Assembly: GCA_002886105.1 (NCBI GenBank)
Contig: CP025776.1
Span: 3,472,001-3,536,000 of the forward strand
Source of the DNA: Enterobacter sp. EA-1
GTDB lineage: Bacteria; Pseudomonadota; Gammaproteobacteria; Enterobacterales; Enterobacteriaceae
Direction of reading: 5' to 3'
Length of the DNA stretch: 64,000 nucleotides
Shown: piece by piece, positions 10,712 to 20,337 of the stretch
How positions within the stretch are numbered: position 1 is the stretch's first letter
Layout of the letters: each line of letters begins with the position of its first letter
Program-made: the position numbers and the translations under genes
The notes under the pieces: model-generated
What the model was told of the DNA's origin: nothing
Databases searched by the model: none
The model's input: only the letters and a program-made list of their open reading frames with translations

Positions 10712-12350
10712 ATGTTTCATTTTCGTCGGCCAACCTTAAGCCGCCTCACGTTTATTATCCTCTTTGCGCTTTATATCGCACTGGCCCTGAATGTCGTTTT
10801 TATCATCAGGTTTTCACCCTGCTACCGGTTAACTCATTGCGTAACTGGCTGGTGTTTCTTTCCATGCCGGTGGTGGCGTTCAGCGTTATTAATATTGTGC
10901 TGTCGCTGGCGTCATTTGTTTTTCTCGATCGCCTGATCATTACCCTGTTTGTCCCGGTCAGCGCCGCGCAATATTTTATTTCGACATTCGGCATCATTAT
11001 TGACCGCTCAATGATCACCAATATTCTCGACACCACCCCGGCGGAAAGTTTCGCCCTGCTGTCGACAAAAATGGTGCTGACGTTGTTATTAACCGCCGTA
11101 CTGGCGATTGTCATCGCCACCGGTGGATCAAAATTAAGCCCGCGCGTTCCGCCTTGCGCAGCATCGCATTGCGCATTATCAGCGTGGTCATTTCCGCGCT
11201 GCTCATCGTGCTGGTGGCACTGCTGTTTTATAAAGATTACGCCTCGCTGTTTCGCAATAATAAAGAGCTGGTGAAATCACTGAGTCCGTCAAACTCTATT
11301 ACCGCCTCGCTGTCATGGTATTCCCATAATCAAACCGCAAACCTGCCGCTGGTGAAAATAGGCGAAGATGCGCGTCAGCGTCCGGAAATGCAAAACGGCC
11401 CGCGGAAAAACCTCACCATTCTGGTACTGGGGGAAACATCCCGCGCGGCGGACTTCTCTCTCGGCGGTTATGAGCGCGAAACTAACCCGCTGTTAAAAAG
11501 GACAATGTCGCCTATTTCCCGAATACCGCCTCGTGCGGAACGGCGACGGCAATTTCCGTACCTTGCATGTTTTCCGGTATGGGGCGCGCCCATTACGACG
11601 ACCAGCTTGCCGCGCATCAGGAAGGGTTGCTGGATATTATTCAGCGCGCCGGGATTAAGGTGCTGTGGAATGAAAATGACGGTGGCTGCAAAGGCGCATG
11701 CACCCGCGTACCGACTCAGGATATGACGCAATTAAACCTGCCCGACCTCTGTATTGAAGGGGAGTGCCGGATGAGATCTTATTCCGCGGTCTTGCTGACT
11801 ATATTGATGCCTTGCAGGGCGACGGGATAATCGTATTGCACACCATTGGTAGCCACGGGCCGACCTATTACAACCGCTACCCGCCGCAGTTCCGTAAATT
11901 TACGCCAACCTGCGATACCAATGAAATTCAGACCTGCTCACAGCAACAACTGGTTAATACTTACGATAATACTATTCTGTACGTCGACTATATTGTTGAT
12001 AAAGCAATTAAATTGCTGCAATCAAAACAGGATAAATTTACCACCAGCCCCACCGGTCTACCTCTCAGACCACGGGGAATCACTGGGTGAAAATGGCGTT
12101 TATTTGCACGGTCTGCCGTATTCCATTGCACCGGAAACGCAGAAACATGTGCCGATGCTGATCTGGCTGTCTGATGACTATCAACAGCGTTACGGCGTCA
12201 ATAATCAGTGTCTGCAAAAGAATGCGCGGGAGCGGGAAGTCTCGCAGGATAATCTCTTCCCGACCATGTTGTGTATACTGGGCGTCAGCACGAAAGAGTA
12301 CCGTGCCCGAGGACGATCTGTTAACGTCATGCCGGGAGCAGGCTAAATGA
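10712..12350 (+). CDS. eptA: EptA (PmrC), lipid A phosphoethanolamine transferase
   Basis: Inner-membrane enzyme that adds phosphoethanolamine to lipid A, lowering surface charge and giving resistance to cationic peptides and polymyxins. About 545 residues: five amino-terminal membrane helices ([36 protein letters not shown] and others), then the periplasmic alkaline-phosphatase-like domain with [17 protein letters not shown] (catalytic Thr), [44 protein letters not shown] and [12 protein letters not shown] (metal ligands). At least six indels break it (for example near 10800, 11128, 11503, 11767, 12049 and 12305). The true stop TGA 12348-12350 overlaps pmrA by ATGA. Confidence 0.95.
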
Positions 12351-13017
12351 AAATTCTGGTAATTGAAGACGATGCCCTGCTGCTGCAGGGGTTGATTCTG
12401 GCCATGCAGAGTGAAGGATACGCTTGCGATGGCGTCTCGACAGCGCATGAAGCCACGCTGTGTCTGGCTAACGGGCATTACAGTTTAATCGTGCTCGATT
12501 TAGGGCTGCCGGATGAAGACGGTTTACATTTGCTCACCCGGCTGCGTCGGGAAAAGTTCACTCAGCCGGTACTGATCCTGACCGCACGCGATACGCTGGA
12601 GGACCGTGTTACCGGGCTGGATACCGGTGCGGACGATTATCTGGTCAAACCCTTCGCCTGGATGAGTTGAATGCCCGCATCCGTGCGCTGCTGCGCCGCC
12701 GCCATAATGAAGGCGACAACGAAATCACGCACGGCAACCTGACGCTGAATGTTACCCGCCGTCAGGCATGGCGGGACGGCCAACTACTGGACTTAACGCC
12801 GAAAGAGTACGCTCTGCTGTCGCGTCTGATGCTAAAAGCCGACAGCCCGGTGCACAGAGAAATCCTCTACAACGATATCTATAACTGGGATAACGAACCC
12901 TCGACCAACACGCTGGAAGTCCATATTCATAACCTGCGGGATAAAATCGGGAAGTCCCGTATCCGCACCGTCAGAGGGTTTGGCTATATGCTGGTGCATG
13001 CCGGGGACCGGGACTGA
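12347..13017 (+). CDS. pmrA: PmrA (BasR), two-component response regulator
   Basis: OmpR-family regulator, 223 residues with one base restored. Receiver domain: acidic pair EDD at 8-10, phospho-acceptor in [14 protein letters not shown] (Asp51), Thr in LILTARD and Lys in YLVKPFA. The winged-helix DNA-binding domain follows ([40 protein letters not shown]). One missing C near 12653 splits it. It binds CTTAA repeats; two such sites are in this window (10646, 14243). Overlaps eptA and lies 3 bases from pmrB, so the three are one operon. Confidence 0.96.
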
Positions 13018-13020
13018 GTT

Positions 13021-14091
13021 ATGGCGATCTTCGATTTCAGGCGCTGGAGCATGCGCCGCCGGTTGTTGCTAACCATTGGCGGTATTCTGGTGTTTTGCCA
13101 GTTGATTAGCGTCTTCTGGCTATGGCATGAAAGCGAGGAGCAAATCCAGCTGCTGGTGCAAAGCGCCATGCATAACCACAACAATCACAAACAGGTTGAG
13201 CATGAAGTCCGTGAAGCGGTCGCCAGCCTGTTGGTGCCCAGTCTGCTGATTGTCGGCCTCGCGTTGCTGATCTGCATGCAGGCGGTCAAAAACATCACCA
13301 GCCCGTTATCAGAGCTCCAGCAGGAGCTCAATAAACGCACCCCGGACAATCTGCAACCCATTACGCTCAACAACAGCGTCAGTGAAGTGGAGGCCGTGAC
13401 CTCATCGATCAACGAGCTGGTGTCGCGTCTGACGCTAACGCTGGAACGGGAACGTCTGTTTACCGCCGATGTCGCTCACGAACTGCGCACCCCGCTGGCC
13501 GGGTTACGTCTGCATCTTGAGCTGATGGCAAAAACCAGCGGCATCACTGTCGATCCACTGGTACAGCGCCTTGACCAGATGACCGAGAACATTGCGCAAC
13601 TCCTGCAACTGGCGCGGGTCGGGCAATCTTTTCAGCGGGCAGTTATCAGCAGGTGATGCTGCTGGAAGACGTGGTGATGCCGATTCAAAGCGAACTGGAA
13701 ACCATGCTTGCCGGGCGGCAACAGAAATTAGCGTTACCCGACAATGCGCAGACCATTCCGGTTTCCGGAGATGTGACGCTGTTGCGGGTGCTGGTGAGAA
13801 AACCCTGGTGGAGAATGCGCACCGCTACAGTCCTGCCGGCTCGACTATCACTATCCACATCGAGCGCACGGCAACGCCGGTGCTGGCCGTTGAGGATGAA
13901 GGTCCGGGAATAGACGAGAGTCGCAGCGGCGAGCTAAGCAAAGCTTTTGTGCGCATGGATAGCCGCTACGGCGGCACCGGGCTGGGCCTGAGCATCGTGT
14001 CACGCATTGCGCAACTGCACGATGCACAGTTCTTTTGCACAACCGGAAAACACAGTCGGGCGTGCGGGCCGGGTTAAATTTCACCCGATAG
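13021..14091 (+). CDS. pmrB: PmrB (BasS), two-component sensor kinase
   Basis: Membrane histidine kinase partner of PmrA, about 356 residues. First helix at residues 14-36 ([20 protein letters not shown]), a short periplasmic loop, second helix [21 protein letters not shown] region, phospho-accepting His in [16 protein letters not shown] box [12 protein letters not shown] boxes DEGPGID and [12 protein letters not shown]. The loop lacks an ExxE pair at the place where E. coli and Salmonella PmrB sense ferric iron, but I cannot align it rigorously. Indels near 13632, 13796 and 14034; the restored end is [13 protein letters not shown] 14089-14091. Confidence 0.95.
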
Positions 14092-14105
14092 CCCGCGGAG
14101 TATGA

Positions 14106-14198
14106 TCAATATGTCAGCACCCACAGGTGGCTGAAACCAATAATCAACGCCAGTGCAAAAGCGACGGCGAAAAACTCACGAAGATTAATCTGTTGCAT
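14106..14198 (-). CDS. PmrR-like 30-residue membrane protein under a PmrA box
   Basis: A 30-codon gene, MQQINLREFFAVAFALALII followed by GFSHLWVLTY, with a single hydrophobic segment from about residue 9 to 28 and a strong ribosome binding site (GGAGGAGAGTG) six bases ahead. A perfect PmrA box lies 45 bases upstream on the coding strand. Salmonella PmrR is a PmrA-induced membrane peptide of about the same length that inhibits the lipid A phosphotransferase LpxT, and it also ends in a Trp...Tyr tail. Size, topology, regulation and neighbourhood argue for the same role here, but that is inference. It lies between pmrB (convergent, 14 bases away) and uvrB. Confidence 0.75.
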   Translation of the reverse strand: MQQINLREFFAVAFALALIIGFSHLWVLTY

Positions 14199-14242
14199 CA
14201 CACTCTCCTCCAGTAAAGCGGAAGTTAGTGTGTCAGCGCAGT

Positions 14243-14259
14243 ATTAAGTCAACATTAAG
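14243..14259 (-). promoter_or_regulatory. PmrA box for the 30-residue membrane protein
   Basis: On the minus strand: CTTAAT-GTTGA-CTTAAT, a perfect match to the PmrA consensus YTTAAK-N5-YTTAAK. It faces the small gene at 14106-14198 and lies downstream of uvrB, so it provides a promoter independent of uvrB. Confidence 0.88.
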
Positions 14260-14300
14260 GCGCGCCCGGCGGATCGCCTTAATGTGTGACGGAACGCAAA

Positions 14301-16321
14301 TTATGACGCTGCAATAAACAAATCCCGCAGTTGATGTAACTGATCGCGCACTTTCGCCGCCTCCTCGAACTCAAGGTTTTGCGCGTGCTGCATCATCTGC
14401 CCTTCCAGCTCATGAATTTTCTGCTGCAGCGCTTTCGGCGTCAGCGCCAGTTCAGCCGCTTCCACCGGGCAGGCGTTCTGGATTTCCCACGCCCCTTCGC
14501 CCGGGTTTTCGCCAGCCCTTCGCCCATCGCCAGAATATCCACCACTTTCTTGTTCAGGCCCTGCGGCGTAATGCCGTGCTCTTCGTTGTAGTGCTGCTGT
14601 TTCTCGCGGCGGCGTTCGGTTTCACCTATCGCCTTCGCCATCGACGGCGTGATTTTATCGCCGTACAGAATCGCCTTACCGTTAATGTTACGCGCCGCAC
14701 GTCCGATGGTCTGAATAAGCGAACGTTCAGAACGCAGGAAGCCCTCTTTGTCGGCATCCAGAATCGCCACCAGCGACACTTCCGGCATATCCAGCCCCTC
14801 ACGCAGCAAGTTAATGCCCACCAACACATCAAACTCACCCAGACGCAGGTCGCGGATAATCTCCATACGCTCGACGGTATCAATATCGGAGTGCAGATAG
14901 CGCACCTTCTCGCCGTGTTCTTCAAGGTATTCGGTGAGGTCTTCCGCCATCCGTTTGGTCAGGGTCGTGACCAGCACGCGTTCGTTAATTGCCGAACGTT
15001 TACGAATTTCAGACAGTAAATCGTCAACCTGCGTCGCCACCGGGCGCACTTCAATTACCGGATCAAGCAGACCGGTTGGGCGCACCACACCGGGTCAATC
15101 ACTTCGTTGCCCGATTTTTCCAGCTCGTAGTTGCCCCGGCGTCGCCGAGACATAGATAGACTGCGGCGCCAGCGCTTCAAACTCTTCGAACTTCAGCGGG
15201 CGGTTATCCAGCGCGGAAGGCAGGCGGAAGCCATACTCTACCAGCGTCTCTTTACGCGCCCGGTCGCCACGGTACATACCGCCGATTTGCGGAATGGTAA
15301 CGTGAGACTCATCGATGACCAGCAACCCGTCGGCCGGCAGGTAGTCGAACAACGTCGGCGGCGGTTCGCCCGGCCCGCGACCGGAGAGAAAGCGGGAGTA
15401 GTTTTCAATACCGGAGCAGTAACCCAACTCGTTCATCATCTCCAGATCGAACTGCGTGCGCTGGCTGAGTCGCTGCTCTTCCAGCAGCTTATTGTTCGCC
15501 AGTAGCGATTTGCGCCGCTCGGCGAGCTCCTCTTTGATCTCTTCCATCGCCTGCACGATGCGCTCACGCGGTGTCACATAGTGCGTCTTCGGGTAGATGG
15601 GTGAAACGCTGCACCGTCGATTCCACATGCCCGGTGAGCGGGTCAAACAGCGACAGACGCTCAACCTCTTCGTCGAACAACTCCACGCGCAGGGCAAGAT
15701 CGTCCGATTCTGCGGGGGAAAATATCGATCACCTCGCCGCGAACGCGAAACGTACCGCGCTGGAAAGCCTGATCGTTACGGGTGTACTGCAACTCCGCCG
15801 GCGCAGAATCGAACGCTGATCGATAATCATCCCATTGGTCAAATGCAGCATCATTTTCAGGTACAGATCCGGATCGCCCAGACCGTAAATCGCCGAGACC
15901 GATGCCACCACAATCACATCGCGCCGCTCCAGCAACGCTTTGGTTGCAGACAAGCGCATCTGCTCGATATGTTCGTTAACCGAGGCGTCTTTTTCGATAA
16001 ATGTGTCCGAGCTGGGGACATAGGCTTCCGGCTGATAGTAGTCGTAGTAGGAGACGAAATACTCCACGGCATTGTCCGGAAAAAACTCCTTCATTTCACC
16101 GTATAGCTGCGCGGCCAGCGTCTTGTTGGGCGCCAGCACCATGGTGGGACGCTGCAAATCGGCAATGACGTTGGCGACGGTGAACGTCTTTCCTGAACCG
16201 GTTACCCCAAGCAGCGTTTGGTGCGCAAGACCGTCTTCCAGCCTTCCTTGAGGCGACGGATAGCTTCAGGCTGGTCGCCGGAAGGGCGAAAAGCGGAATT
16301 CAGTTTGAACGGTTTACTCAT
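14301..16321 (-). CDS. uvrB: UvrB, excinuclease ABC subunit B
   Basis: DNA damage verification helicase of nucleotide excision repair; 673 residues. The start [20 protein letters not shown] at 16321 precedes the Walker A region; [20 protein letters not shown], the beta-hairpin region [35 protein letters not shown] and the helicase motifs [37 protein letters not shown] and QTIGRAARN are all visible. The carboxy-terminal UVR domain ends LFIAAS with TAA at 14301-14303. Indels near 14485, 15092, 15133, 15595, 15715, 15808 and 16214 break the frame. A LexA box and DnaA boxes lie upstream. Confidence 0.96.
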
Positions 16322-16400
16322 GGATGGCTACCCGGTGAAGGAATGAGCGAGCAGGTAACCTATTTTACTCCACCCTGGTTACTTTTGCCAACACATAACA

Positions 16401-16416
16401 CTGGATGAAAAAACAG
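16401..16416 (-). promoter_or_regulatory. LexA (SOS) box of uvrB
   Basis: CTG-TTTTTTCATC-CAG on the minus strand, a CTG-N10-CAG SOS box differing little from the E. coli uvrB site. It lies 80 bases before the uvrB start, where LexA would block the promoter. Confidence 0.85.
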
Positions 16417-16710
16417 TAGCAGATTACTCAATTTGTTCTACCCGGGGTCATGACACACGTTCGCCCCTGAAATTTCTTTGCCAGCAAGATAAAACACCAG
16501 ACCTTTCCGGTTATCCCCAGAACTTTTTTCTCTTTTAACAATTGTCAAGCCAGTCGGTGAAAGTTTTGTGGCGGCCGGTGACACTTTTCTCTTACAGGCA
16601 TTGCTTTTACATAACCAGCTGATACAAAAGAAAATCTCAAAAAAGCCGTGTTTCGCACCAATTCAGGCGCAAGCCGCGTCCCTTCTCGCTTGCCGTGCGT
16701 TTTCTAACTC

Positions 16711-16745
16711 TAATACACAAGGTTATCCACAGGAATAGTGGATAA
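16711..16745. promoter_or_regulatory. DnaA-box cluster, probable DARS1
   Basis: Two consensus-type boxes lie head to head (TTATCCACA 16723-16731; TTATCCACT on the other strand, 16737-16745), with a weaker TAATACACA at 16711-16719 in the same direction as the first. Another near-match, TTATCCCCA, is at 16511. In E. coli the DnaA-reactivating site DARS1 lies in this same bioD-uvrB gap and uses three boxes in a comparable cluster, which regenerates ATP-DnaA. The assignment is by position and box arrangement. Confidence 0.7.
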
Positions 16746-16919
16746 CTGCCGCCGTGCCGATACCCCGCCTTCCGCCAAATTCCCATTCCGTCCCGTGCGG
16801 GGGGGATTAAAAAATTTTTATCACTTCTTTTTGATTATTATCAGCTAACGAAGCGCGAGATCTGCATGAGATCCTTCTCACACTTCGAGGCTTTGCTGCA
16901 CCACAATTCGTCACTACAA

Positions 16920-16934
16920 GCACTGGCAAAGTGC
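16920..16934 (+). promoter_or_regulatory. NtrC-type enhancer site
   Basis: GCACT-GGCAA-AGTGC is a perfect 5-bp inverted repeat with 5-base spacer, the layout of NtrC (GlnG) sites. A half-site TGCACC lies at 16898-16903. It sits about 100 bases upstream of the sigma54 -24 element, a usual enhancer distance. Confidence 0.65.
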
Positions 16935-17020
16935 AGGATTTTTCCCTGCGATCTCCCTTCCCGGCATTTTAAATACCACTGAGATCGGTCGTATCCGAAA
17001 AAAAAGCCTTTTTCACGTTC

Positions 17021-17036
17021 TGGCAAGCCTTTTGCA
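17021..17036 (+). promoter_or_regulatory. Sigma54 (RpoN) promoter
   Basis: TGGCAA-GCCTT-TTGCA carries GG (17022-17023) and GC (17034-17035) exactly ten bases apart, matching the -24/-12 consensus TGGCAC-N5-TTGCW. Transcription would begin near 17047, ahead of the ATG at 17076. Confidence 0.78.
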
Positions 17037-17075
17037 ATATCCCTGTGTCACCAGATCCGGAAGAAGGAGCGGACC

Positions 17076-17800
17076 ATGTTGAGCTTACGTGCAGTGAACC
17101 AGTATTACGGTAACCAGCATACCTTATGGAATATCGACCTCGATTTAACCCCCGGCGTCTGCACGTCCGTCATTGGGCTGCCGGGGATGGGCAAAACCAC
17201 GCTGATAAACTGCATTACCGGCTATTTGCCCGTTGAGGAGCGGCAGCATGATCTGGCAGGAAGCGGGCGCACCGCCGCGCGACCTGCTGAATGTGTAGGC
17301 TGAACATCGCTGCGCGATGGGTATGGGCTATGTGCCGCAAGACCGGCGTATTTTTCGCAACTGACCGTCGAGGGAGAATCTGCACATTGCCATGATGGCC
17401 GGAGGCGCAGCACGCAATGCGGTGAGCCAGGGATATCTACGATCTCTTCCCGGAGCTGTACACGCTGCGCAAGACCCGGGGCGCAGGGTTGTCGGAAGAT
17501 AATCAACAGCAACTGGCGATGGCGCGAGCGCTGGTGACGCACCCGCGGTTATTAATCCTTGATGAGCCAACGCGCGGGCTGGGCCGTGCGTTTGTGCATA
17601 AACTGGGCAATCTGATCGTGCGGCTTAACCCGTGACTTCGGCATCACCATTTTACTGGCCGAGCAACAGCTTGCCTTTATCCGCCGGGTTGCAGACCGCT
17701 TCTGTCTGCTTCACCGGGGACGTAGCGTTGCCGAAGGGAAGTTAAGCAACTGGACGATCGGATGTTGTCACACTGGATGACACCGGATTCAACACGCTGA
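17076..17800 (+). pseudogene. Orphan UrtE-like (urea/branched-chain amino acid type) ABC ATPase, decayed
   Basis: About 240 residues of a high-affinity amide/amino acid ABC ATPase, closest in pattern to UrtE: NQYYG near the start, Walker A in GLPGMGKTTLI, YVPQDRRIFSQLTVEENLHI, Walker B LLILDEPTRGLG, LLAEQ. Start behind AAGGAG. Unlike its neighbours it shows changes that are not indels: an in-frame TAG at 17296-17298, read in the same frame on both sides, and a signature motif LSEDNQQQL where LSGGQ is expected. Frame changes near 17236, 17361-17380, 17427, 17633 and 17751 are of the general sequencing type. No permease or binding-protein gene is beside it. It has its own sigma54/NtrC-type promoter. 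Not present between uvrB and bioD in E. coli K-12. Confidence 0.72.
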
Positions 17801-17802
17801 GA

Positions 17803-18459
17803 TCAAGATAATGACCCGTTCTCTTTTCCGGCGCGTGGGCAAACCAGGATTTCGCCAATCAGCGGAGCCTGCATCACGCGCCGAAGCGTCGCCAGATATT
17901 CAGCATGGCGCTTACCCGGCTTCACCACATCATTCGCAATCCAGCCTGCCAGCCTTAACCCCGACTGTCGTATCGCCTGCGCAGTCAACATCGCATGATT
18001 GATACAGCCCAGTTTCACCCCCACCACAAGGATCACCGGCAATTGCTCCTGCACGACCCAGTCGGCAAAGGTCAACGTCTCCGACAACGGCGTAAACCAA
18101 CCGCCTGCGCCCTCGACCAGCAGCCATTCGGCCTGCCCTGACAAATTGCGTAACCCGGCGGACATCGCCGTCGCCTCGATCGGCTCGCCCACATCCGCGC
18201 TGACAATATGCGGCGATGTCGGCTCAGCAAAGGTGTAGGGATTAACACTGTGGTAATCCAGCGGCAGACTACTGTGCAACTGCAGCGCTAACGCATCGCT
18301 ATTACGCAGTCCTTCCGCGGTCATTTCGCTGCCGGACGCCACCGGCTTGTAACCGGCACTGCGTAAACCGCGCAGATTCGCCGCCTGCAACAGCGCACAA
18401 CTGGCTACCGTTTTCCCCACTTCAGTGTCTGTTCCGGTGACAAAATACCGTTCACTCAC
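17803..18459 (-). CDS. bioD: BioD, dethiobiotin synthetase
   Basis: ATP-dependent carboxylase closing the ureido ring of dethiobiotin. It starts with GTG at 18459, as in E. coli, inside the end of bioC. P-loop FVTGTDTEVGKTVAS, KPVASGSEM, LLVEGAGGWFTPLSE (VEGAGG motif) and LVVGVKLGCINHAMLTAQAI are visible. The last 25 residues are scrambled: two missing bases near 17845 would restore GEIPWFAHAPEKRTGHYLDL, typical for the end. The printed frame stops at 17803-17805, 3 bases from the convergent UrtE-like gene. Last gene of bioBFCD. Confidence 0.94.
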   Translation of the reverse strand: MSERYFVTGTDTEVGKTVASCALLQAANLRGLRSAGYKPVASGSEMTAEGLRNSDALALQLHSSLPLDYHSVNPYTFAEPTSPHIVSADVGEPIEATAMSAGLRNLSGQAEWLLVEGAGGWFTPLSETLTFADWVVQEQLPVILVVGVKLGCINHAMLTAQAIRQSGLRLAGWIANDVVKPGKRHAEYLATLRRVMQAPLIGEILVCPRAGKENGSLS

Positions 18460-19195
18460 GCGTGATCACTCCCCAAAAGATGGTACGTCAGAGGACATTT
18501 CCCTGCTGTTGCGGGCCAGTTGTAAACGTTGCAGTTTGCTGCGCGTCAGCCCCTGCTGCCTGCCCGCATGTAAATGTGTCGCGCCAATACCTTTTAACGA
18601 ACGCAACGCCTGAGTGGCATCCTCAAAACAGAGGGTGATGCGCTCCACGCCGCAGCGCAACCGCCAGTCCTGCAATGCCCGGTGGATAACGGGTAAAGGC
18701 AAAAACGGTTTGCATGTGGATGGTGATCAACCGCGCGCCACGCCAGATTCAGCTCCGGCAATGAATCCTCCACCAGCGTGGTAAATGCAATTTGCCCACT
18801 GGGCGCGTGACGCGGTGCAGTTCGCCAATCGCCCCACGGGCGCAAATCCTCACACCACTGTACCGCCAGTTGCTCCACGCCAGCGAAAAGAGGCATCCTC
18901 AAAGGGCAATGCTTCCGATATCCCCGGTCACATAACGCTGTGCACTGTGCTGGCGACGGGCTTCATCCAGCATCGTCGGTGAGAGATCCAGCGCGGTGAC
19001 CTCGCTGCCCTGCCCGCGCCAGTAACGGCTCATACTGCCGGGTCCACAGCCGGCATCCAGCACATGCAATGGCGAGGTGTTATTCAGTTGCGCAAGCAGC
19101 ACATCCGCACTCAAACGTTGCAGCTCGTCGTGCTGGCAATAGCTCTGCGCCGCCCGGCCAAAAGCGGCGGCGATAGCCTGTTTATTCACTGCCAT
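18452..19195 (-). CDS. bioC: BioC, malonyl-ACP O-methyltransferase
   Basis: SAM-dependent methyltransferase that methylates malonyl-ACP to start pimelate synthesis; about 250 residues. SAM-binding motif [27 protein letters not shown], then LAVQWCEDL and [17 protein letters not shown], and [15 protein letters not shown] near the end. It starts [19 protein letters not shown] at 19195, overlapping bioF by 14 bases; the stop (GAG TGA, 18452-18454) overlaps the bioD GTG. Indels near 18900, 18830, 18705 and 18505 break the frame. Confidence 0.94.
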
Positions 19196-20337
19196 CCAGC
19201 GCCTCCAGCAAGCGTTCGATATCTTCAGCCTGATGCGCCGCCGTCAGGGTTAAACGCAGGCGCGCCGTACCCGGCGGCACTGTGGGTGGGCGAATAGCCG
19301 TCACCCAACACCCGCGCTGCCGCAAACGCTCAGCCAGGGCGCAATGCACGGGCGTTTTCGCCGACGATCAGCGGCTGAATCGCACTCTGCGAGTCGGTCA
19401 CGTCCATACCAAGCTGCGCTACGCCGTGGCGAAAGCGGGCGATCAGCGCGGCCGGTGTTGTCGACGATGGTCCCCTTCCGGGCTGCGGATCACCTGCAAT
19501 GCGGCGCTCAGCGCCATCGCACCGGGCAGGCGGCATCGAGGTGCTGTAAATAAGATGGCGGGCAAATTGCAGCAAATAATCAGCAACGCTATCGCTACAG
19601 AGCACGGCCGCGCCGCTCACGCCAAACCCTTTACCGAAGGTGACGATCAGGATCTCCGGCGTAATGCCATGCACATGGCAACTGCCTCTGCCCTGCTCGC
19701 CGACCACGCCCGTTCCGTGTGCATCATCCACCATCAGCCACGCGTGGGCATGCCGGGCAGCAGCAGCAAGGGTACGAAGCGGCGCGCTGTCGCCATCCAT
19801 ACTGAAAATGCCTTCGGTAACCACCAGTTGTTGCCCGGCAATGGGTTTTGCCAGCAACGTCGCCGGGGTGATCGGCATCGTTATGGGCAAAGCGCCGGAG
19901 CTGTGCCGGGCTGTGGCTGGCAGCCTCCAGCAACGAGGCGTGGCTCAGTTTGTCGGCGACAATACGATCGTCTTTGCCGGTCAGCGCCTCAATCACCGCC
20001 CCGGTTGGCGGAAAAACCGGAGATAAACAGCAGCGCACGCGCGTAGCCGAGCCAGTCCGCCAGTTCGCTTTCCAGCGCCTGATGCGCCACGGTATGACCG
20101 CTGACATGGCCTGAACCGCCACTGCCGACGCCATAGCGTTCGGCCCCTGCTGCCGGTGCATGAACCACCCATGGATGCTGGCTTAAACCCGGTAATCGTT
20201 GCTGGAAAAGTTGCAAAAGCGCCGTTCACCGACCGTCAGCCAGCGCCCGGCTCCTGGGCAACGGGCTGCCGCGTGCGCAGGGCATCTGCCGCGCGGCGTT
20301 CAGCCAGCGCGACATCAATGCGTTGTTGCCGAGTCAT
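19182..20337 (-). CDS. bioF: BioF, 8-amino-7-oxononanoate synthase
   Basis: PLP-dependent condensation of pimeloyl-ACP and alanine; about 384 residues. Starts [20 protein letters not shown] at 20337, overlapping the bioB stop (ATGA). Motifs in order: [64 protein letters not shown] and [15 protein letters not shown], the last carrying the PLP lysine. Many indels (for example near 20255, 20025, 19880, 19500 and 19325) scatter it over all three frames. Confidence 0.94.

Larger units (their letters stand above)
16322..17075. other. uvrB to UrtE-like intergenic region (754 bases)
   Basis: No protein gene is visible. From left to right: uvrB promoter with LexA box (16401), a weak DnaA box (16511), an AT-rich stretch, the DARS1-like cluster (16711-16745), a short GC-rich segment with seven Gs (16799-16805), an NtrC-type inverted repeat (16920-16934) and a sigma54 promoter (17021-17036). 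A 61-codon open frame on the minus strand at 16841-17026 covers the NtrC and sigma54 sites and has no coding signs. Confidence 0.7.

Noticed and set aside
16841-17026. 61-codon open frame on the minus strand
   Set aside because: It covers the NtrC and sigma54 sites, has no ribosome binding site and its product resembles nothing known to me.
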